DNA of 64,000 nucleotides from CAZLMW01 sp964560875 (GCA_964560875.1 CAZLMW010000026.1:1-64000); one strand, 5' to 3'; shown: positions 35,846 through 45,111, numbered from the stretch's first letter. Notes: generated by a model from the sequence alone, not told the origin. Translations and numbers: made by a program.

Positions 35846-37648
35846 ATGCAAATCGCCAAGCGCCTTCGGGCACCCGCCGCAGCCAAGACCATCAAGGGCG
35901 GCGAGATCATCACCCGCATTCTCGCGGCCGAAGGCATCAAGCACGTCTTCGGCATCATCGACGGCACCTACTTCGGCATGTATTCGACGTTCGGCGCCCA
36001 CGGCATCGAGCTGATCACCCCCCGCCACGAGACGTGCGCTGTGCACATGGCCGGTGCCTATGCGCGGCTCAAAGGCGAGCTCGGCGTGTGCATGGCCAGC
36101 AACGGCCCCGGCGTCGCCAACGCCCTGCCCGGCGTCGCGGTCGAAGAGGCCGAGGGCAACCGCGTCCTGCTCATCACCAGCTGCCGACGCGCCGGCATCA
36201 GCTACCCCGAGCGCGGCGGCACCTTCCAATACTTCCCGCAGGTCGACGTGATCGGCGCGATGGCCAAGTTCAGCGTCGCGGTCCCCACCGTCGACCGCCT
36301 CGCCGAGCTCACCCGCAAGGCGATCCGCGAGTCCTTCACCGGTCGCCCGGGTGTCGTTCACCTCGACGTGCCCGAGAGCATCATGAACACCGCCGTCGAC
36401 GTCGATCCGAGCTGGTTCCGCGAGCCCGGCACGTCGCACCTCATCAGCGCGCCGTCGCCCTCATCACAGCAGATCAGCGAGGCCGCCAAGCTCCTGCTGC
36501 GCGCCAGCAAGCCGATGATCCACGCCGGCTCGGGGGTGCTTCATGCCGGCGCCTGGGACGAACTGAACGCGGTCGCCGAGCTGCTGGATGCACCGATCAC
36601 GACCAGCTGGGGCGCCCGCGCGGTGCTCGACGAACGCAGCGACCACGCGCTGCCGATGATGTACACGGCCGCCGTCAAGAAGGCGCGGTGCGAAGCCGAT
36701 ATGGCGCTCGTTGTCGGCTCCCGGCTCGGCGAAACCGACTTCTGGGGAAAGGCACCGTACTGGGCCACCCCGGCCAAGCAGCAGGTCATCCAGGTCGACC
36801 TCGAGCCCGCGGCCATCGGCAACAACCGCCCCGTCGCGCTCGGCGTCCAGGCCGACGTCAAGGTCTTCCTGCAGCTGCTCGCCGACGAGCTGGGCCGACG
36901 CTTCCAACCCGAACGCAAAGCCCGCAAGCGCTGGCTGGCCCGGTTGACGAAAGCCCGCAACCAGCGCCGCGCCAAGCTCGATGAACACCTGCAGAGCACG
37001 TCCATGCCGATGCATCCCGCCCACGTCGCGGGGACCTGCCAGGACGTTTTCGGCGACAACGCGGTGCTCGTGGTCGACGGCGGCAACACGTCGATTTGGG
37101 GCCACTTCTATCACCAGGTACGCACGCCAAACACGGTGCTCGGAACCGCCAAGATGGGCATGCTCGGCGCCGGTGTCTCGCAAGCGGTGGCCGCCAAAGT
37201 CGCGCGCCCCAACAGCCCGGTCGTCTGCATCATCGGCGACGGCGCCATGGCGTTCCACCAGCAGGAGGTCGAGACCGCCGTCCGCAACAACCTGCAGGTC
37301 GTGTGGGTCGTGCTCTGCGACAAGCAGTGGGGCATGGTCAAGATCAACCAGCAGTTCGCGCTCAAGCCGGTCAAGACGCTGGCGAAGAAGGCCATCGGTC
37401 AGAACCTGTCGCCCGACGAGACCATCAACACCGACCTGCACGAGATCGAATTCGACGTGCTCGGTCGCGCGATGGGCGCCCACGGTGAACGCGTCGCCGA
37501 TCCCACCGGGCTGAACGCCGCCATCAAGCGCGCCGTGGCGTCCGGCAAACCCGCGGTCATCCACGTCGACGTCGACCCGGTCGCGCACCTGTGGGCGCCG
37601 GAGCTCAAGACCTTCAAAGACATGCACGCTGAACCCGCCGGCAAGTAG
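35846..37648 (+). CDS. Thiamine-diphosphate-dependent enzyme (acetolactate-synthase-like)
   Basis: 600 residues, ATG with GGAG upstream. Three domains of the pyruvate-oxidase/acetolactate-synthase superfamily: the Pyr domain (about 18-185) with the catalytic Glu62 in RHETCAVHMAGAYAR, a central domain (about 205-340) with no clear FAD signature, and the PP domain (about 385-570) with the diphosphate motif starting IIGDGAMAF. The motif's usual closing Asn pair is replaced by LCDKQWGM. The substrate is not pyruvate with any certainty; 2-oxoacid decarboxylation or C-C ligation is expected. First gene of a TetR-controlled operon with two SDR enzymes. Confidence 0.85.
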   Translation: MQIAKRLRAPAAAKTIKGGEIITRILAAEGIKHVFGIIDGTYFGMYSTFGAHGIELITPRHETCAVHMAGAYARLKGELGVCMASNGPGVANALPGVAVEEAEGNRVLLITSCRRAGISYPERGGTFQYFPQVDVIGAMAKFSVAVPTVDRLAELTRKAIRESFTGRPGVVHLDVPESIMNTAVDVDPSWFREPGTSHLISAPSPSSQQISEAAKLLLRASKPMIHAGSGVLHAGAWDELNAVAELLDAPITTSWGARAVLDERSDHALPMMYTAAVKKARCEADMALVVGSRLGETDFWGKAPYWATPAKQQVIQVDLEPAAIGNNRPVALGVQADVKVFLQLLADELGRRFQPERKARKRWLARLTKARNQRRAKLDEHLQSTSMPMHPAHVAGTCQDVFGDNAVLVVDGGNTSIWGHFYHQVRTPNTVLGTAKMGMLGAGVSQAVAAKVARPNSPVVCIIGDGAMAFHQQEVETAVRNNLQVVWVVLCDKQWGMVKINQQFALKPVKTLAKKAIGQNLSPDETINTDLHEIEFDVLGRAMGAHGERVADPTGLNAAIKRAVASGKPAVIHVDVDPVAHLWAPELKTFKDMHAEPAGK

Positions 37649-37684
37649 TCGGGCACCAAGCACCTGCAGTCCATGGAGGACATC

Positions 37685-38665
37685 ATGAACCCCACCGACA
37701 CCCCAACACCTGCCGGCCGACGCGTGCTGATCACCGGCGCCAACGGCTATGTCGGCCGCCTGGTCACCGAAGCGCTCGCCAAGAACGACGCCGGTGTCGA
37801 AGCTGTAATCGCGACCGATATTCGACCAACGCCAAGCCACCGATACGTGGCCGGCGTCGACCATCGCGTGCTCGACATCCGCTCCGACCAGCTGGCCACG
37901 ACACTCGCCGACCAGCGCATCGACACCGTTGTCCACCTCGCGGCTGTGGTGACCCCGCCACCTGGTGACACGCGGCAATTGCAGTACGACGTCGACGTCA
38001 ACGGCACGCGCAACGTCCTACAGGCGTGCGTCGACGCGGGTGTGACGCGCTTTGTCTACACCAGCAGCGGCGCCGCGTACGGCTACCACGCCGACAACAG
38101 CCCCCTGCTGGACGAAAACGATCCCCTGCGCGGCAACGAGGTCTTCGCGTACAGCCACCACAAGCGTCTCGTCGAGCAGATGCTGGCCGACTTCCGTGCC
38201 TCACATCCCGAGCTCGAGCAGGTCATCTTCCGCGTCTCCACGGTGCTCGGGCCGTCCGTCGCCAACCAAATCACCGCGATGTTCGAGCGCCCCGTCGTCA
38301 TCGGCATCGCGGGGGTCGACACGCCGTTCTGCTTCATCTGGGACCGCGACGTCGTGGGCTGTGTGCAAGCGGCGGTGCGCGGCGGAAAACCTGGCATCTA
38401 CAACCTGACAGGCGATGGCGTGATGACCTTGCGCGAGGTCGCTTCGGGCATGGGACGCCGCTACATCCCGGTCCCCGAGGCCGTATTGCGACGGTCGCTC
38501 GACGTGCTGAGCCGGCACAACCTCACCAGCTATGGCCCCGAGCAGGTCATGTTCCTCAAGCACCGGCCGGTCATGAACAACGCCCGACTCAAACGCGAGT
38601 TCGGCTACCGGCCCCGCAAATCAAGCCGCGAGGTCTTCGCCGCCTACAGGAGCAGCCGTGTTTGA
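37685..38665 (+). CDS. NAD-dependent epimerase/dehydratase (extended SDR)
   Basis: 326 residues from ATG 37685, where GGAGG sits six bases upstream. The dinucleotide motif TGANGYVG (17-24), the catalytic YSHHK (about residue 155) and TSSGAAYG identify an extended short-chain dehydrogenase. The substrate is unknown. It starts 36 bp after the TPP enzyme and overlaps the next SDR by 8 bp, so the three enzymes probably act on one pathway, for instance reducing a keto product formed by the TPP enzyme; that pathway is inference. Confidence 0.85.
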   Translation: MNPTDTPTPAGRRVLITGANGYVGRLVTEALAKNDAGVEAVIATDIRPTPSHRYVAGVDHRVLDIRSDQLATTLADQRIDTVVHLAAVVTPPPGDTRQLQYDVDVNGTRNVLQACVDAGVTRFVYTSSGAAYGYHADNSPLLDENDPLRGNEVFAYSHHKRLVEQMLADFRASHPELEQVIFRVSTVLGPSVANQITAMFERPVVIGIAGVDTPFCFIWDRDVVGCVQAAVRGGKPGIYNLTGDGVMTLREVASGMGRRYIPVPEAVLRRSLDVLSRHNLTSYGPEQVMFLKHRPVMNNARLKREFGYRPRKSSREVFAAYRSSRV

Positions 38666-39518
38666 GGCCGTGTTTGAGCAGCTGAATTCCGTCGGCCGCG
38701 TGTTCGAATCGGTCGATCCCGTCGACGGCAAGGTCGTGGTGGTCACCGGCGGCGCTGGCGGGTTGGGGCTGCAGACGGCGCGTCAATTCGGGGCGCTCGG
38801 AGCGCGGGTTGCCATCATCGACGTGGCGCCGGATGCGCTCGAAACAGCGGGACGCTCACTGGATGAAGCGGGCGTCACAAACCTGCTCGTCCCGTGCGAT
38901 ATCCGCGACGAAAAAGCGTGCAAGGCCGCCATCGACACGATCGTCGGCACCTTTGGCGACATCGACGTGCTGGTCAACAACGCCGGCATCACCCATCGCA
39001 GCCTGCTCGCGAACACAGAGGCCGAGGTGTTGCGCCGCGTGGTCGAGGTCAACCTGTTTGGCGCGATGTTCTGCACGCAAGCCGCCCTGCCCAGCCTCAA
39101 ACGCACACGGGGCCGGGTCGTTGCGGTGTCCAGCGTGGCCGGATTCGCGCCGCTGATGGGCCGAACCGCTTATGCCGCGAGCAAACACGCGATGCAGGGT
39201 TTCTTCTCGTCGCTGCGAACCGAGGTGGCGGGCGACGGGATCGGCGTGCTTGTGGTCAGCCCAGGGTTCATCAACACAGCGATGGATCGGCGCGCAAGCG
39301 GCGGCGGTGACGGCGAGTTGGGTACGAAACGTCGCAGTGTCGGTCGGCAATTGCGCCCGGAAGAGGCGGCTGAGCAGATCGTGGACGCGGTCTTGAGGCG
39401 GCGCCGAACGCTGCTCATTACCCCGGTCGCCGTGGCGTCATTGGCCCTGTGGCGGCTGTTTCCGAGGCTGTACGAGAAGCTGATGATCCGCAGCCAGGCG
39501 CCCGAATTCGCGGTGTAG
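38658..39518 (+). CDS. Classical SDR-family oxidoreductase
   Basis: 286 residues with a GTG start inside the end of the previous gene. TGGAGGLG (nucleotide binding), NNAG, a catalytic Ser in AVSSVAGF and YAASK (about residue 172) form a complete classical SDR active site. The C-terminal 40 residues (ITPVAVASLALWRLFPRLYE) are hydrophobic and may bind the membrane, as in SDRs acting on lipids or retinoids. Last gene of the operon. Confidence 0.88.
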   Translation: MFEAVFEQLNSVGRVFESVDPVDGKVVVVTGGAGGLGLQTARQFGALGARVAIIDVAPDALETAGRSLDEAGVTNLLVPCDIRDEKACKAAIDTIVGTFGDIDVLVNNAGITHRSLLANTEAEVLRRVVEVNLFGAMFCTQAALPSLKRTRGRVVAVSSVAGFAPLMGRTAYAASKHAMQGFFSSLRTEVAGDGIGVLVVSPGFINTAMDRRASGGGDGELGTKRRSVGRQLRPEEAAEQIVDAVLRRRRTLLITPVAVASLALWRLFPRLYEKLMIRSQAPEFAV

Positions 39519-39544
39519 AAGCGCCCCGGCCTCCGCGGGCTGGT

Positions 39545-39583
39545 CTATTCAGACGGGGTCGAGCCGAACGCGAGGCTGCGGCC
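39545..39583. repeat. Direct repeat copy 1 of the ligase gene 3' end
   Basis: 32 identical bases (39552-39583, beginning gacggggtcgagccgaacgc) recur at 45182-45213 in the same orientation, and five more match just outside. Both copies read GRSLAFGSTPS plus one residue and a stop on the minus strand. The pair brackets 5.6 kb. Confidence 0.85.
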
Positions 39584-40120
39584 GGAATGGGCGGCGCAGC
39601 TCCCCTCGCCGCAGCCGCGCCTCGAGTTTGACGCCGGTGGGTACGCACTGGTGGCGATGAAAGAGCTGCCGACCTTCGCGCGCCTGCATGGTCAACGCCG
39701 GTTCGGACGGGGCGCGGGCCAGCCCCGGCGTCACAAACCACGCCGAATAGACCGCGAACAGCCCGAATAGCGCGACGAAACAAAGCCGGTGGGTTCGTGC
39801 CGCTCGATCGCTTGCGACGGGTACGTCGACAGCAAGCGGGGGTCGCAACAGGCGATTTGCACGGGGGACGGACACGCGATGATACCGGCATGGATGCCGC
39901 TGGATCCGGCGGCGGGCAAGGACTCGCAGGGAAGCCAGGTCGGTGGCTCGCGATGCAAACGGAACCATCGAACTTCGCGACCGGTAGCCACGGATCGAGT
40001 CGGCGCACGCTCAGATCCAGCCCAAGCCGATAAACGTCGCACCCGAGACGATCGCCACCGTCCACAGCGAGGCAACGACCGCGCCGATGTTCGTCTTCGC
40101 AGGGTTGGTATACAATCGGC
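39584..40120 (-). pseudogene. Decayed membrane-protein and cytochrome-like fragments
   Basis: No intact gene. On the minus strand, frames switch between coding-like pieces. The first is YTNPAKTNIGAVVASLWTVA, continuing IVSGATFIGLGWI to a stop at about 40022. The second is HRLCFVALFGLFAVYSAWFV near 39750. The third, EGRQLFHRHQC near 39670, looks like the start of a c-type haem site cut off before CH. These may be remnants of a respiratory or membrane gene cluster broken when the adjacent repeat-bounded segment formed. Family identity is uncertain. Confidence 0.3.
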
Positions 40121-40159
40121 GTATCAACGTTGATTCGACGGCCGACGTCGGGGGTTGCG

Positions 40160-40966
40160 GTGCAGCACGGTTGCGATGCCTTTGTATGCGACAGACGGAT
40201 CGTCTGGACACTTGGCCTTGTGACGGCGGTGCTCGCGGCCGGCTGCAGCAAGCCCGCGCCGGTTCGCGCCGATCCGCAAGCGGTCGCGGCCAGCAGTGGC
40301 CATTCGTCCGGTGGCCTCCCGGCAGCGCAGCCGCGCAAGGTTAGGCGCCCCGGGGCGAGACGTCCGTCGATAGCGCCCCACCGGGACTCATCACCCGCGC
40401 CCAGTTGGCTCGCGAGCGTTCGAGCCGACGCCGCATTCGTGGGCGCTGTCGAGGTGCTCCGGCTGAAATCCCGCGACGGGACCATTGGAAGCCGTAAGAA
40501 CCGCGTCATCTGGACCGACGCGTTGGTCAGGCCGTGGCAGGTGATCCGGGATCAGCGTCAGGCCGCACCGTCGACTTTCAATATCGTCTTGCTCGGCGGC
40601 AAGATCGGTGACCGCACGTTTGCCACCAGCCACGCGCCGCGATTCGCCGTGGGAGACCGGTTGGTCGTCGCCGTGAAGCTGACAGACCGGGGCCTGCGAC
40701 TCGTCGGCGGCCGCGGTGGCTTTATTCGGGTCGTCGACGGTCGGCCGGTCACCGCAGACGGGTTGGCGGTGGTCGGGTTGAGCGAACACGGCTGGCAGGG
40801 GCGACGGCCGCCACGGGATGAGCCGCCGGTCCTGGTCGAGGCCAACGGCGACTCGCTGCCGGTCCGACGGGTTGAACCGAACGTCGCCGATAGCAACCCA
40901 GATTGGACCTTGCAGCGCGCGCTTGAGGCTCTGACCGACGCCATAGCGAGGCCCGCGCCGCCATGA
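40160..40966 (+). CDS. Lipoprotein partner of the metzincin protease
   Basis: About 268 residues from GTG 40160 (a TTG at 40130 is less likely), with a signal peptide ending LAAGC. The core (WTDALVRPWQVIRDQ, FNIVLLGGKIGDRTFATSHA, FAVGDRLVVAVK) is of a beta-rich type commonly encoded just before matrixin-like proteases in Myxococcota; I know no assigned function. The stop overlaps the protease ATG as ATGA, so the two are translated together. It may act as a chaperone, inhibitor or surface partner of the protease, by inference. Confidence 0.6.
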   Translation: MQHGCDAFVCDRRIVWTLGLVTAVLAAGCSKPAPVRADPQAVAASSGHSSGGLPAAQPRKVRRPGARRPSIAPHRDSSPAPSWLASVRADAAFVGAVEVLRLKSRDGTIGSRKNRVIWTDALVRPWQVIRDQRQAAPSTFNIVLLGGKIGDRTFATSHAPRFAVGDRLVVAVKLTDRGLRLVGGRGGFIRVVDGRPVTADGLAVVGLSEHGWQGRRPPRDEPPVLVEANGDSLPVRRVEPNVADSNPDWTLQRALEALTDAIARPAPP

Positions 40967-42948
40967 TCGTCGCCACCCGTCGCCGCCCAACTGCGCTGGT
41001 CGTGGCGTGCAGCGCGATCGTGCTGTTCAACGCCACCGGCTGGAAGGTGATGGAGTGCGACAGCGACGCCAAGAAGGTGGATACATTTCCGGGCGGCAAT
41101 ACGTGGCCGCTGGTCTTTCACAAGAACATGGCGAAGGGCAGCGCCGACCAGAAGACGGTGCTCACGGCGGCCCAGATGTGGAACGACATCTACGGCGCCA
41201 CCGACGAGCTGAAGAAGGTCGCAGACGGCCACGGGAGCTGCGTCGACGCGAAAGGCAAGCGCGGTGTTGTCGCTTGGGATAAGGGCGCCTGCTACGAGTG
41301 GAAGAAGAAAAACACGGTTGGCGTGGTGGTGTCGTGGACCAAGAAGTGCCAGATCACGCAGATCGGCGTGTACTTCAACGCGGCATTCAAATGGTGGCCA
41401 GGCGAGCTGCTCGACACAGCCCTGCATGAGTTCGGCCACTACCAGCGCTACGCCCACAACTGGCACCAGCTGAGCGTCATGGGCTACCGGAAAAATGGGC
41501 CGCCGATGGCCTTCCTGACCGGCCACGACCACGGCTACCTCCGCACCGTCTACAAATCCGGCAAAAGCGCCAAGAAACCGGCCTTGCACGCTCATCGCTA
41601 CGTGCTGCTCGACAAGATCATCGCTGACGAGGAGTCCTTCGGATACGCCAAATGGCCGACCTGCACCGGCAACTGCAACGACCTGGTCAAAGGCGACGTC
41701 ATCGCCGCCATCGCCACCGTCGGCAACGCGGGAGACGTCGCCGCCAAGCCGTTTGATGTTCGCATGACGCTGGGTGGCGCGACGATCGGCAGTTGGACGT
41801 TCAAGAAGGGAATGCCGGCCCACAGCGAGCACACGTTCGAGTACAAGGGCACGATTCCGACGGGCATCGCGGCCGGCAAGCACACGCTGCGGCTGCGGGT
41901 TGATCCCGATGACAAGATCGCCGAGCAGGGCGGACCGATCGCCTCACAGACCGTCGAATGGAAGTCCTTCTATCTGGCGGCCCCGTCCGGGTGGATCGGC
42001 TGTCCGAAGTCCGACTACGCGGATGGCAAAGTCTGTCATTGCGGCTGCGGTGCGGCTGATCCCGACTGCGCCACCTGGGCCAATCCGGTGAACGGCTGCG
42101 GCGACAAGGGCGCGTGCTACAAGGTCAAATGCCCGCTCGGGGCCTGTGAGTACCTGCAGGTGAAGGCGCCTTGCGACGACGGGCTCGCCTGCACGCTCAA
42201 CGACCTGTGTGACAGCGGTTCATGCCAGGGCGATTCCCGCGACTGCAGCGCCTACGGATCGGATTGCATGGCCGGGGTGTGCGAAGAGCCGGACGGTGCG
42301 TGCCGATCCAAGCCGGCGAATCACAACAAAGCGTGCGACGACGGCGCCGCGTGCACCCAAGACGACCGCTGCTCCCTGGCCGGCGAATGCGAAGGCCAAA
42401 AGCGCGACTGCACCAAGTTCGACGCCGCGTGCAAGGCCGGTGCCTGCGATGAGAAGCTCGGCACGTGCCAGCAAATCGGGTCCAACGACGGCGGCAGCTG
42501 TGACGACGGTGACCCCTGCACGGATCACGACGCGTGCTCGAACGGTTCGTGCGAGGGAAAACCGCGCTGTGACGCGCTCAACGAACCCTGCAAGGCGGGG
42601 CGGTGCGATCACGCTACTGGCGGTTGCAGTTTGGTGCCGTTCAAGGACGGAACCATCTGCGACGACGACCAACCTTGCACCAGCAGTGGCGTGTGCGCGG
42701 CTGGCAGCTGTGAGGGGCTGAATCCGACGTGCGGCGATCCTGGCGCAGGGACGTCTTCGTTGTCGACATCGCAGGGCTCTCGCGGGGTCTTCGGTGGGTG
42801 CTCGAGCCAGCGTATGGGGCAACAGGGAGACGGCCTGCTCGTCGTGGTGCTGGCGCTGCTGACGTTGTGGTTTCGGCGCCGGCCAGTTTGCTTGGCGTCC
42901 ATCGCTCAGTCAGCGACTTCCAATCGGGCCTCGGGCCGAGTTCGCTGA
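40963..42948 (+). CDS. Metzincin-like zinc protease with CARDB and Cys-rich repeats, MYXO-CTERM-like anchor
   Basis: 661 residues with an N-terminal signal helix. The zinc site HEFGHYQRYAH (about 154-164) is followed by a Met-turn (LSVMGY), placing it in the metzincin group; the usual Gly of HExxHxxGxxH is Arg. Residues about 240-345 resemble a CARDB adhesion module (VIAAIATVGNAGDVAAKPFD, LRLRVDPDDKIAEQ). Cys-rich CDDGxxCT repeats follow to about 590. The end carries GGCSSQ, a hydrophobic helix (GDGLLVVVLALLTLWF) and RRR, the pattern of MYXO-CTERM sorting signals, though an unusual 20-residue tail follows. It is probably exported and surface-anchored. Confidence 0.8.
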   Translation: MIVATRRRPTALVVACSAIVLFNATGWKVMECDSDAKKVDTFPGGNTWPLVFHKNMAKGSADQKTVLTAAQMWNDIYGATDELKKVADGHGSCVDAKGKRGVVAWDKGACYEWKKKNTVGVVVSWTKKCQITQIGVYFNAAFKWWPGELLDTALHEFGHYQRYAHNWHQLSVMGYRKNGPPMAFLTGHDHGYLRTVYKSGKSAKKPALHAHRYVLLDKIIADEESFGYAKWPTCTGNCNDLVKGDVIAAIATVGNAGDVAAKPFDVRMTLGGATIGSWTFKKGMPAHSEHTFEYKGTIPTGIAAGKHTLRLRVDPDDKIAEQGGPIASQTVEWKSFYLAAPSGWIGCPKSDYADGKVCHCGCGAADPDCATWANPVNGCGDKGACYKVKCPLGACEYLQVKAPCDDGLACTLNDLCDSGSCQGDSRDCSAYGSDCMAGVCEEPDGACRSKPANHNKACDDGAACTQDDRCSLAGECEGQKRDCTKFDAACKAGACDEKLGTCQQIGSNDGGSCDDGDPCTDHDACSNGSCEGKPRCDALNEPCKAGRCDHATGGCSLVPFKDGTICDDDQPCTSSGVCAAGSCEGLNPTCGDPGAGTSSLSTSQGSRGVFGGCSSQRMGQQGDGLLVVVLALLTLWFRRRPVCLASIAQSATSNRASGRVR

Positions 42949-43025
42949 ACGGGAGCAGGTACAAATCACGAGATGAACGCAAGAATCCAGCGTGCCGGAT
43001 TTCTGCACGGCCTCACTATTTGTTG

Positions 43026-44174
43026 TCACGAGGCGGACAGACTCTCGTCTCCGTCGTGGACGAAGTGGGTTTGCTCCCGAACGCGGGCCCATCGTTCGAA
43101 GAGAGTGCGCTCGAAGTCGTCAGCGCGCTGCAGCCGTGTCATCAACAGGTCGAACAGGCCCATGTATCGGCGGCACCAGCTCGAATCGGCCATGCGACCG
43201 TGGATCGACCCCTGCTCGACGTAGTTGTGGACGGGGCACACTCCGCACCACGGCTTGTAGACGCAGGTTGCACAGTGCGGGACGCCGTCGAGCGTCGACG
43301 CCAGGACCATGGCCCCGACGGTCTTGTGGGTCACCAGGTCGCGATATGAAGCCTGCCCGACGTCGCCGAGCGCGAAACAGTCATCGTCGGCGCGGTCGAC
43401 CATGCGGCCTTCGTCGCAGGTGAAGACGCGGCCATCGTAGTTGTAGGCGAGCTGCCCGATACCCGCGCCACAAGGGCTGCGCAGGTCGAGGAAGTTTGGC
43501 TCGTGGTGGCCGAGCACCTTGGCGAAGATCATAGCGGCGTTGCGCTCGACAAAGTCGCGTCCCTCGCGGTTGAGGCTGACAACGCGGTCGAGGGCTTCGT
43601 CGTAGAACGCGAGAAATTCGTCGCTCGTGTAGCCCAACTTGCGGCGCGTCGTGGCGGCGAACCCGAGCGGATCGAGCGCGCGTAGGAAAACCGCGTTGCA
43701 GCCGACAGCGGCGAAGTGATCGATCAGCTCGGTAGCGCGGCGAAGGGAGAGCCGCGTGACGGTCGGTAGAGCTTCCACGCGGTATTGGTGTGGATCGAGG
43801 CCGAGCGCGCGGTAGGCGGCATTGATGCGAGCCATCCAGCCGACGGTGAGCTCGTGGGACGCGCCGCCGCTGAAATGGCGCACCTGGTCGTGGATATCGG
43901 CGGGGCCGTCGAGGGAGGTGCACATTTGCACGCGGCGGTCGACCAGGTAGTCGAGCTTTTCGTCGTCCATCAGGCTGAGGTTGGTCACCAGCGCGAAGCT
44001 CAGCTGCTTGCCGGCGAGGGCGTTTTTCTGGAGCGCGTACTCGATGATGTGTTGCACCACGGGCCAGTTCACGAGGGGTTCGCCGCCCTGGAATTCGATG
44101 ATGAGACCGGGCGACGTCGTCTCGAAAGCGATGTCCACGCTGGTCCTCTCAATGTGCGATGCAAATCTGGTCAA
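43026..44174 (-). CDS. Radical SAM/SPASM maturase (HxsB-like), N-terminally truncated
   Basis: 382 codons from a TTG. From its first residues it matches the inside of a radical-SAM peptide maturase: IIEFQGGEPLVNWPVVQHII, FALVTNLSLMDDEKLDYL, CTSLDGPADIHDQVRHFSGG, then a C-terminal SPASM region with the iron-sulfur cysteines (SPCGAGIGQLAYNYDGRVFT, CATCVYKPWCGVCPVHNY). The style is that of HxsB, which modifies peptides of the His-Xaa-Ser system. The N-terminal part with the essential CxxxCxxC cluster site is absent; upstream DNA is unrelated. No HxsA, HxsC or HxsD partner is visible. The gene is therefore probably inactive. Confidence 0.65.
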   Translation of the reverse strand: MTRFASHIERTSVDIAFETTSPGLIIEFQGGEPLVNWPVVQHIIEYALQKNALAGKQLSFALVTNLSLMDDEKLDYLVDRRVQMCTSLDGPADIHDQVRHFSGGASHELTVGWMARINAAYRALGLDPHQYRVEALPTVTRLSLRRATELIDHFAAVGCNAVFLRALDPLGFAATTRRKLGYTSDEFLAFYDEALDRVVSLNREGRDFVERNAAMIFAKVLGHHEPNFLDLRSPCGAGIGQLAYNYDGRVFTCDEGRMVDRADDDCFALGDVGQASYRDLVTHKTVGAMVLASTLDGVPHCATCVYKPWCGVCPVHNYVEQGSIHGRMADSSWCRRYMGLFDLLMTRLQRADDFERTLFERWARVREQTHFVHDGDESLSAS

Positions 44175-44458
44175 GGGATCGCCACAAAGCCAGGCACGGA
44201 CGAGGCGCTTTCTTCGGCTCTGCCACGCACGTCACGGCCAGGGCTGCTGCTCCCGGGTTCGGCACGGCTACGTCTATCGCCTGGATGCGGCAGACGGGTG
44301 GGGCCATTCTTCGTGTGTTCTACACGCCCGGGTTTGTTACGCGGTATTTGGTCGAGACAACCGCGTGCGTTCGACTGGCGATCGGGCAAGCTGGCGTGGC
44401 CGGTGGCAAGCGAAGACAGGCTCCAAGGTGGTCCCGGCCGGGTGCGGTCGGCACGAGG
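44175..44458. other. 284-bp degenerate stretch
   Basis: No intact gene. On the plus strand two neighbouring frames show GYVYRLDAADGWG (about 44265-44305) and RAFDWRSGKLAWPV (about 44370-44412), which together resemble PQQ-type beta-propeller blades with frameshifts. This is the point where the radical-SAM gene lost its N-terminus. Confidence 0.35.
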
Positions 44459-44869
44459 TCAGGCGCGTCGCAGCAACCGCAAAGTCGACGCGTCGTTGCC
44501 TGCAATGCGCTCAAAGTCCATGTCGGCGGTCAGCAGCAGCGCGTCACCCTCCGCACATACAACCGCGATCACGCAGTCGATTGTGGAGCGGATCGTCACG
44601 CCGTTGCGGCGCAGGTGCGAGAACAGATCGGCCGCCGCGACGTAGGTGTGAGGCTCAACGGGCGTCAACCAGGTCATGTCCGCGTACTGCGCAGAGAGCC
44701 GCCGCCGCACCTTGCCGGGACGGAGGCCTTGCAACACTTCCGCAACAACCACGCCGCATGTGACGATGTCGTGTTCGTCCGCCACGAGCCTTGCGAGCGC
44801 CTCGGTCTGCCACGTCTGCGCGCCGTTGATGAAGTCAGCCCACACCGACGTGTCCACAAGGACCCTCAC
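44459..44869 (-). CDS. PIN-domain toxin (VapC family)
   Basis: 136 residues from GTG 44869, overlapping the antitoxin stop (GTGA). All PIN acidic residues are present: LVDTSVWADFI, VVVAEVLQGL, STIDCVIAVV and LTADMDFERI. This is the common VapC type that cleaves tRNA when free of its antitoxin. The second VapBC-type pair in the window, unrelated in detail to that at 16952-17639. Confidence 0.9.
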   Translation of the reverse strand: MRVLVDTSVWADFINGAQTWQTEALARLVADEHDIVTCGVVVAEVLQGLRPGKVRRRLSAQYADMTWLTPVEPHTYVAAADLFSHLRRNGVTIRSTIDCVIAVVCAEGDALLLTADMDFERIAGNDASTLRLLRRA

Positions 44870-45078
44870 GGCGACTCCTCCTCGCTGTGCCGTTGACGCA
44901 ACGCGTCGACATCGCCTTCCCAGCCGCCGACCCCGCGCAGCTCAAGCAGCTCTTTGCGACGCTCCCACCTGGCGTATCGGCGCAGCGCCTCGTTGATCAC
45001 GGCTGTTTTCGTGGCCCCCGGAGAGACGGCCATCGCCTTGCGGAGCGCTTCGTCGTCGATGTTGAGGGTGGTGCGCAT
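44866..45078 (-). CDS. VapB-type antitoxin
   Basis: 70 residues, ATG with AAGGAG upstream. MRTTLNIDDEALRKAMAV, then KTAVINEALRRYARWERRKE, is the standard DUF2191/VapB ribbon-helix-helix layout, with an acidic C-terminus (DVDALRQRHSEEESP) that binds the toxin. It should repress its own promoter at 45112-45140. Confidence 0.9.
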   Translation of the reverse strand: MRTTLNIDDEALRKAMAVSPGATKTAVINEALRRYARWERRKELLELRGVGGWEGDVDALRQRHSEEESP

Positions 45079-45111
45079 TGTCTGCTCCTTTGATGCAGAT
45101 GATGTGTACAG

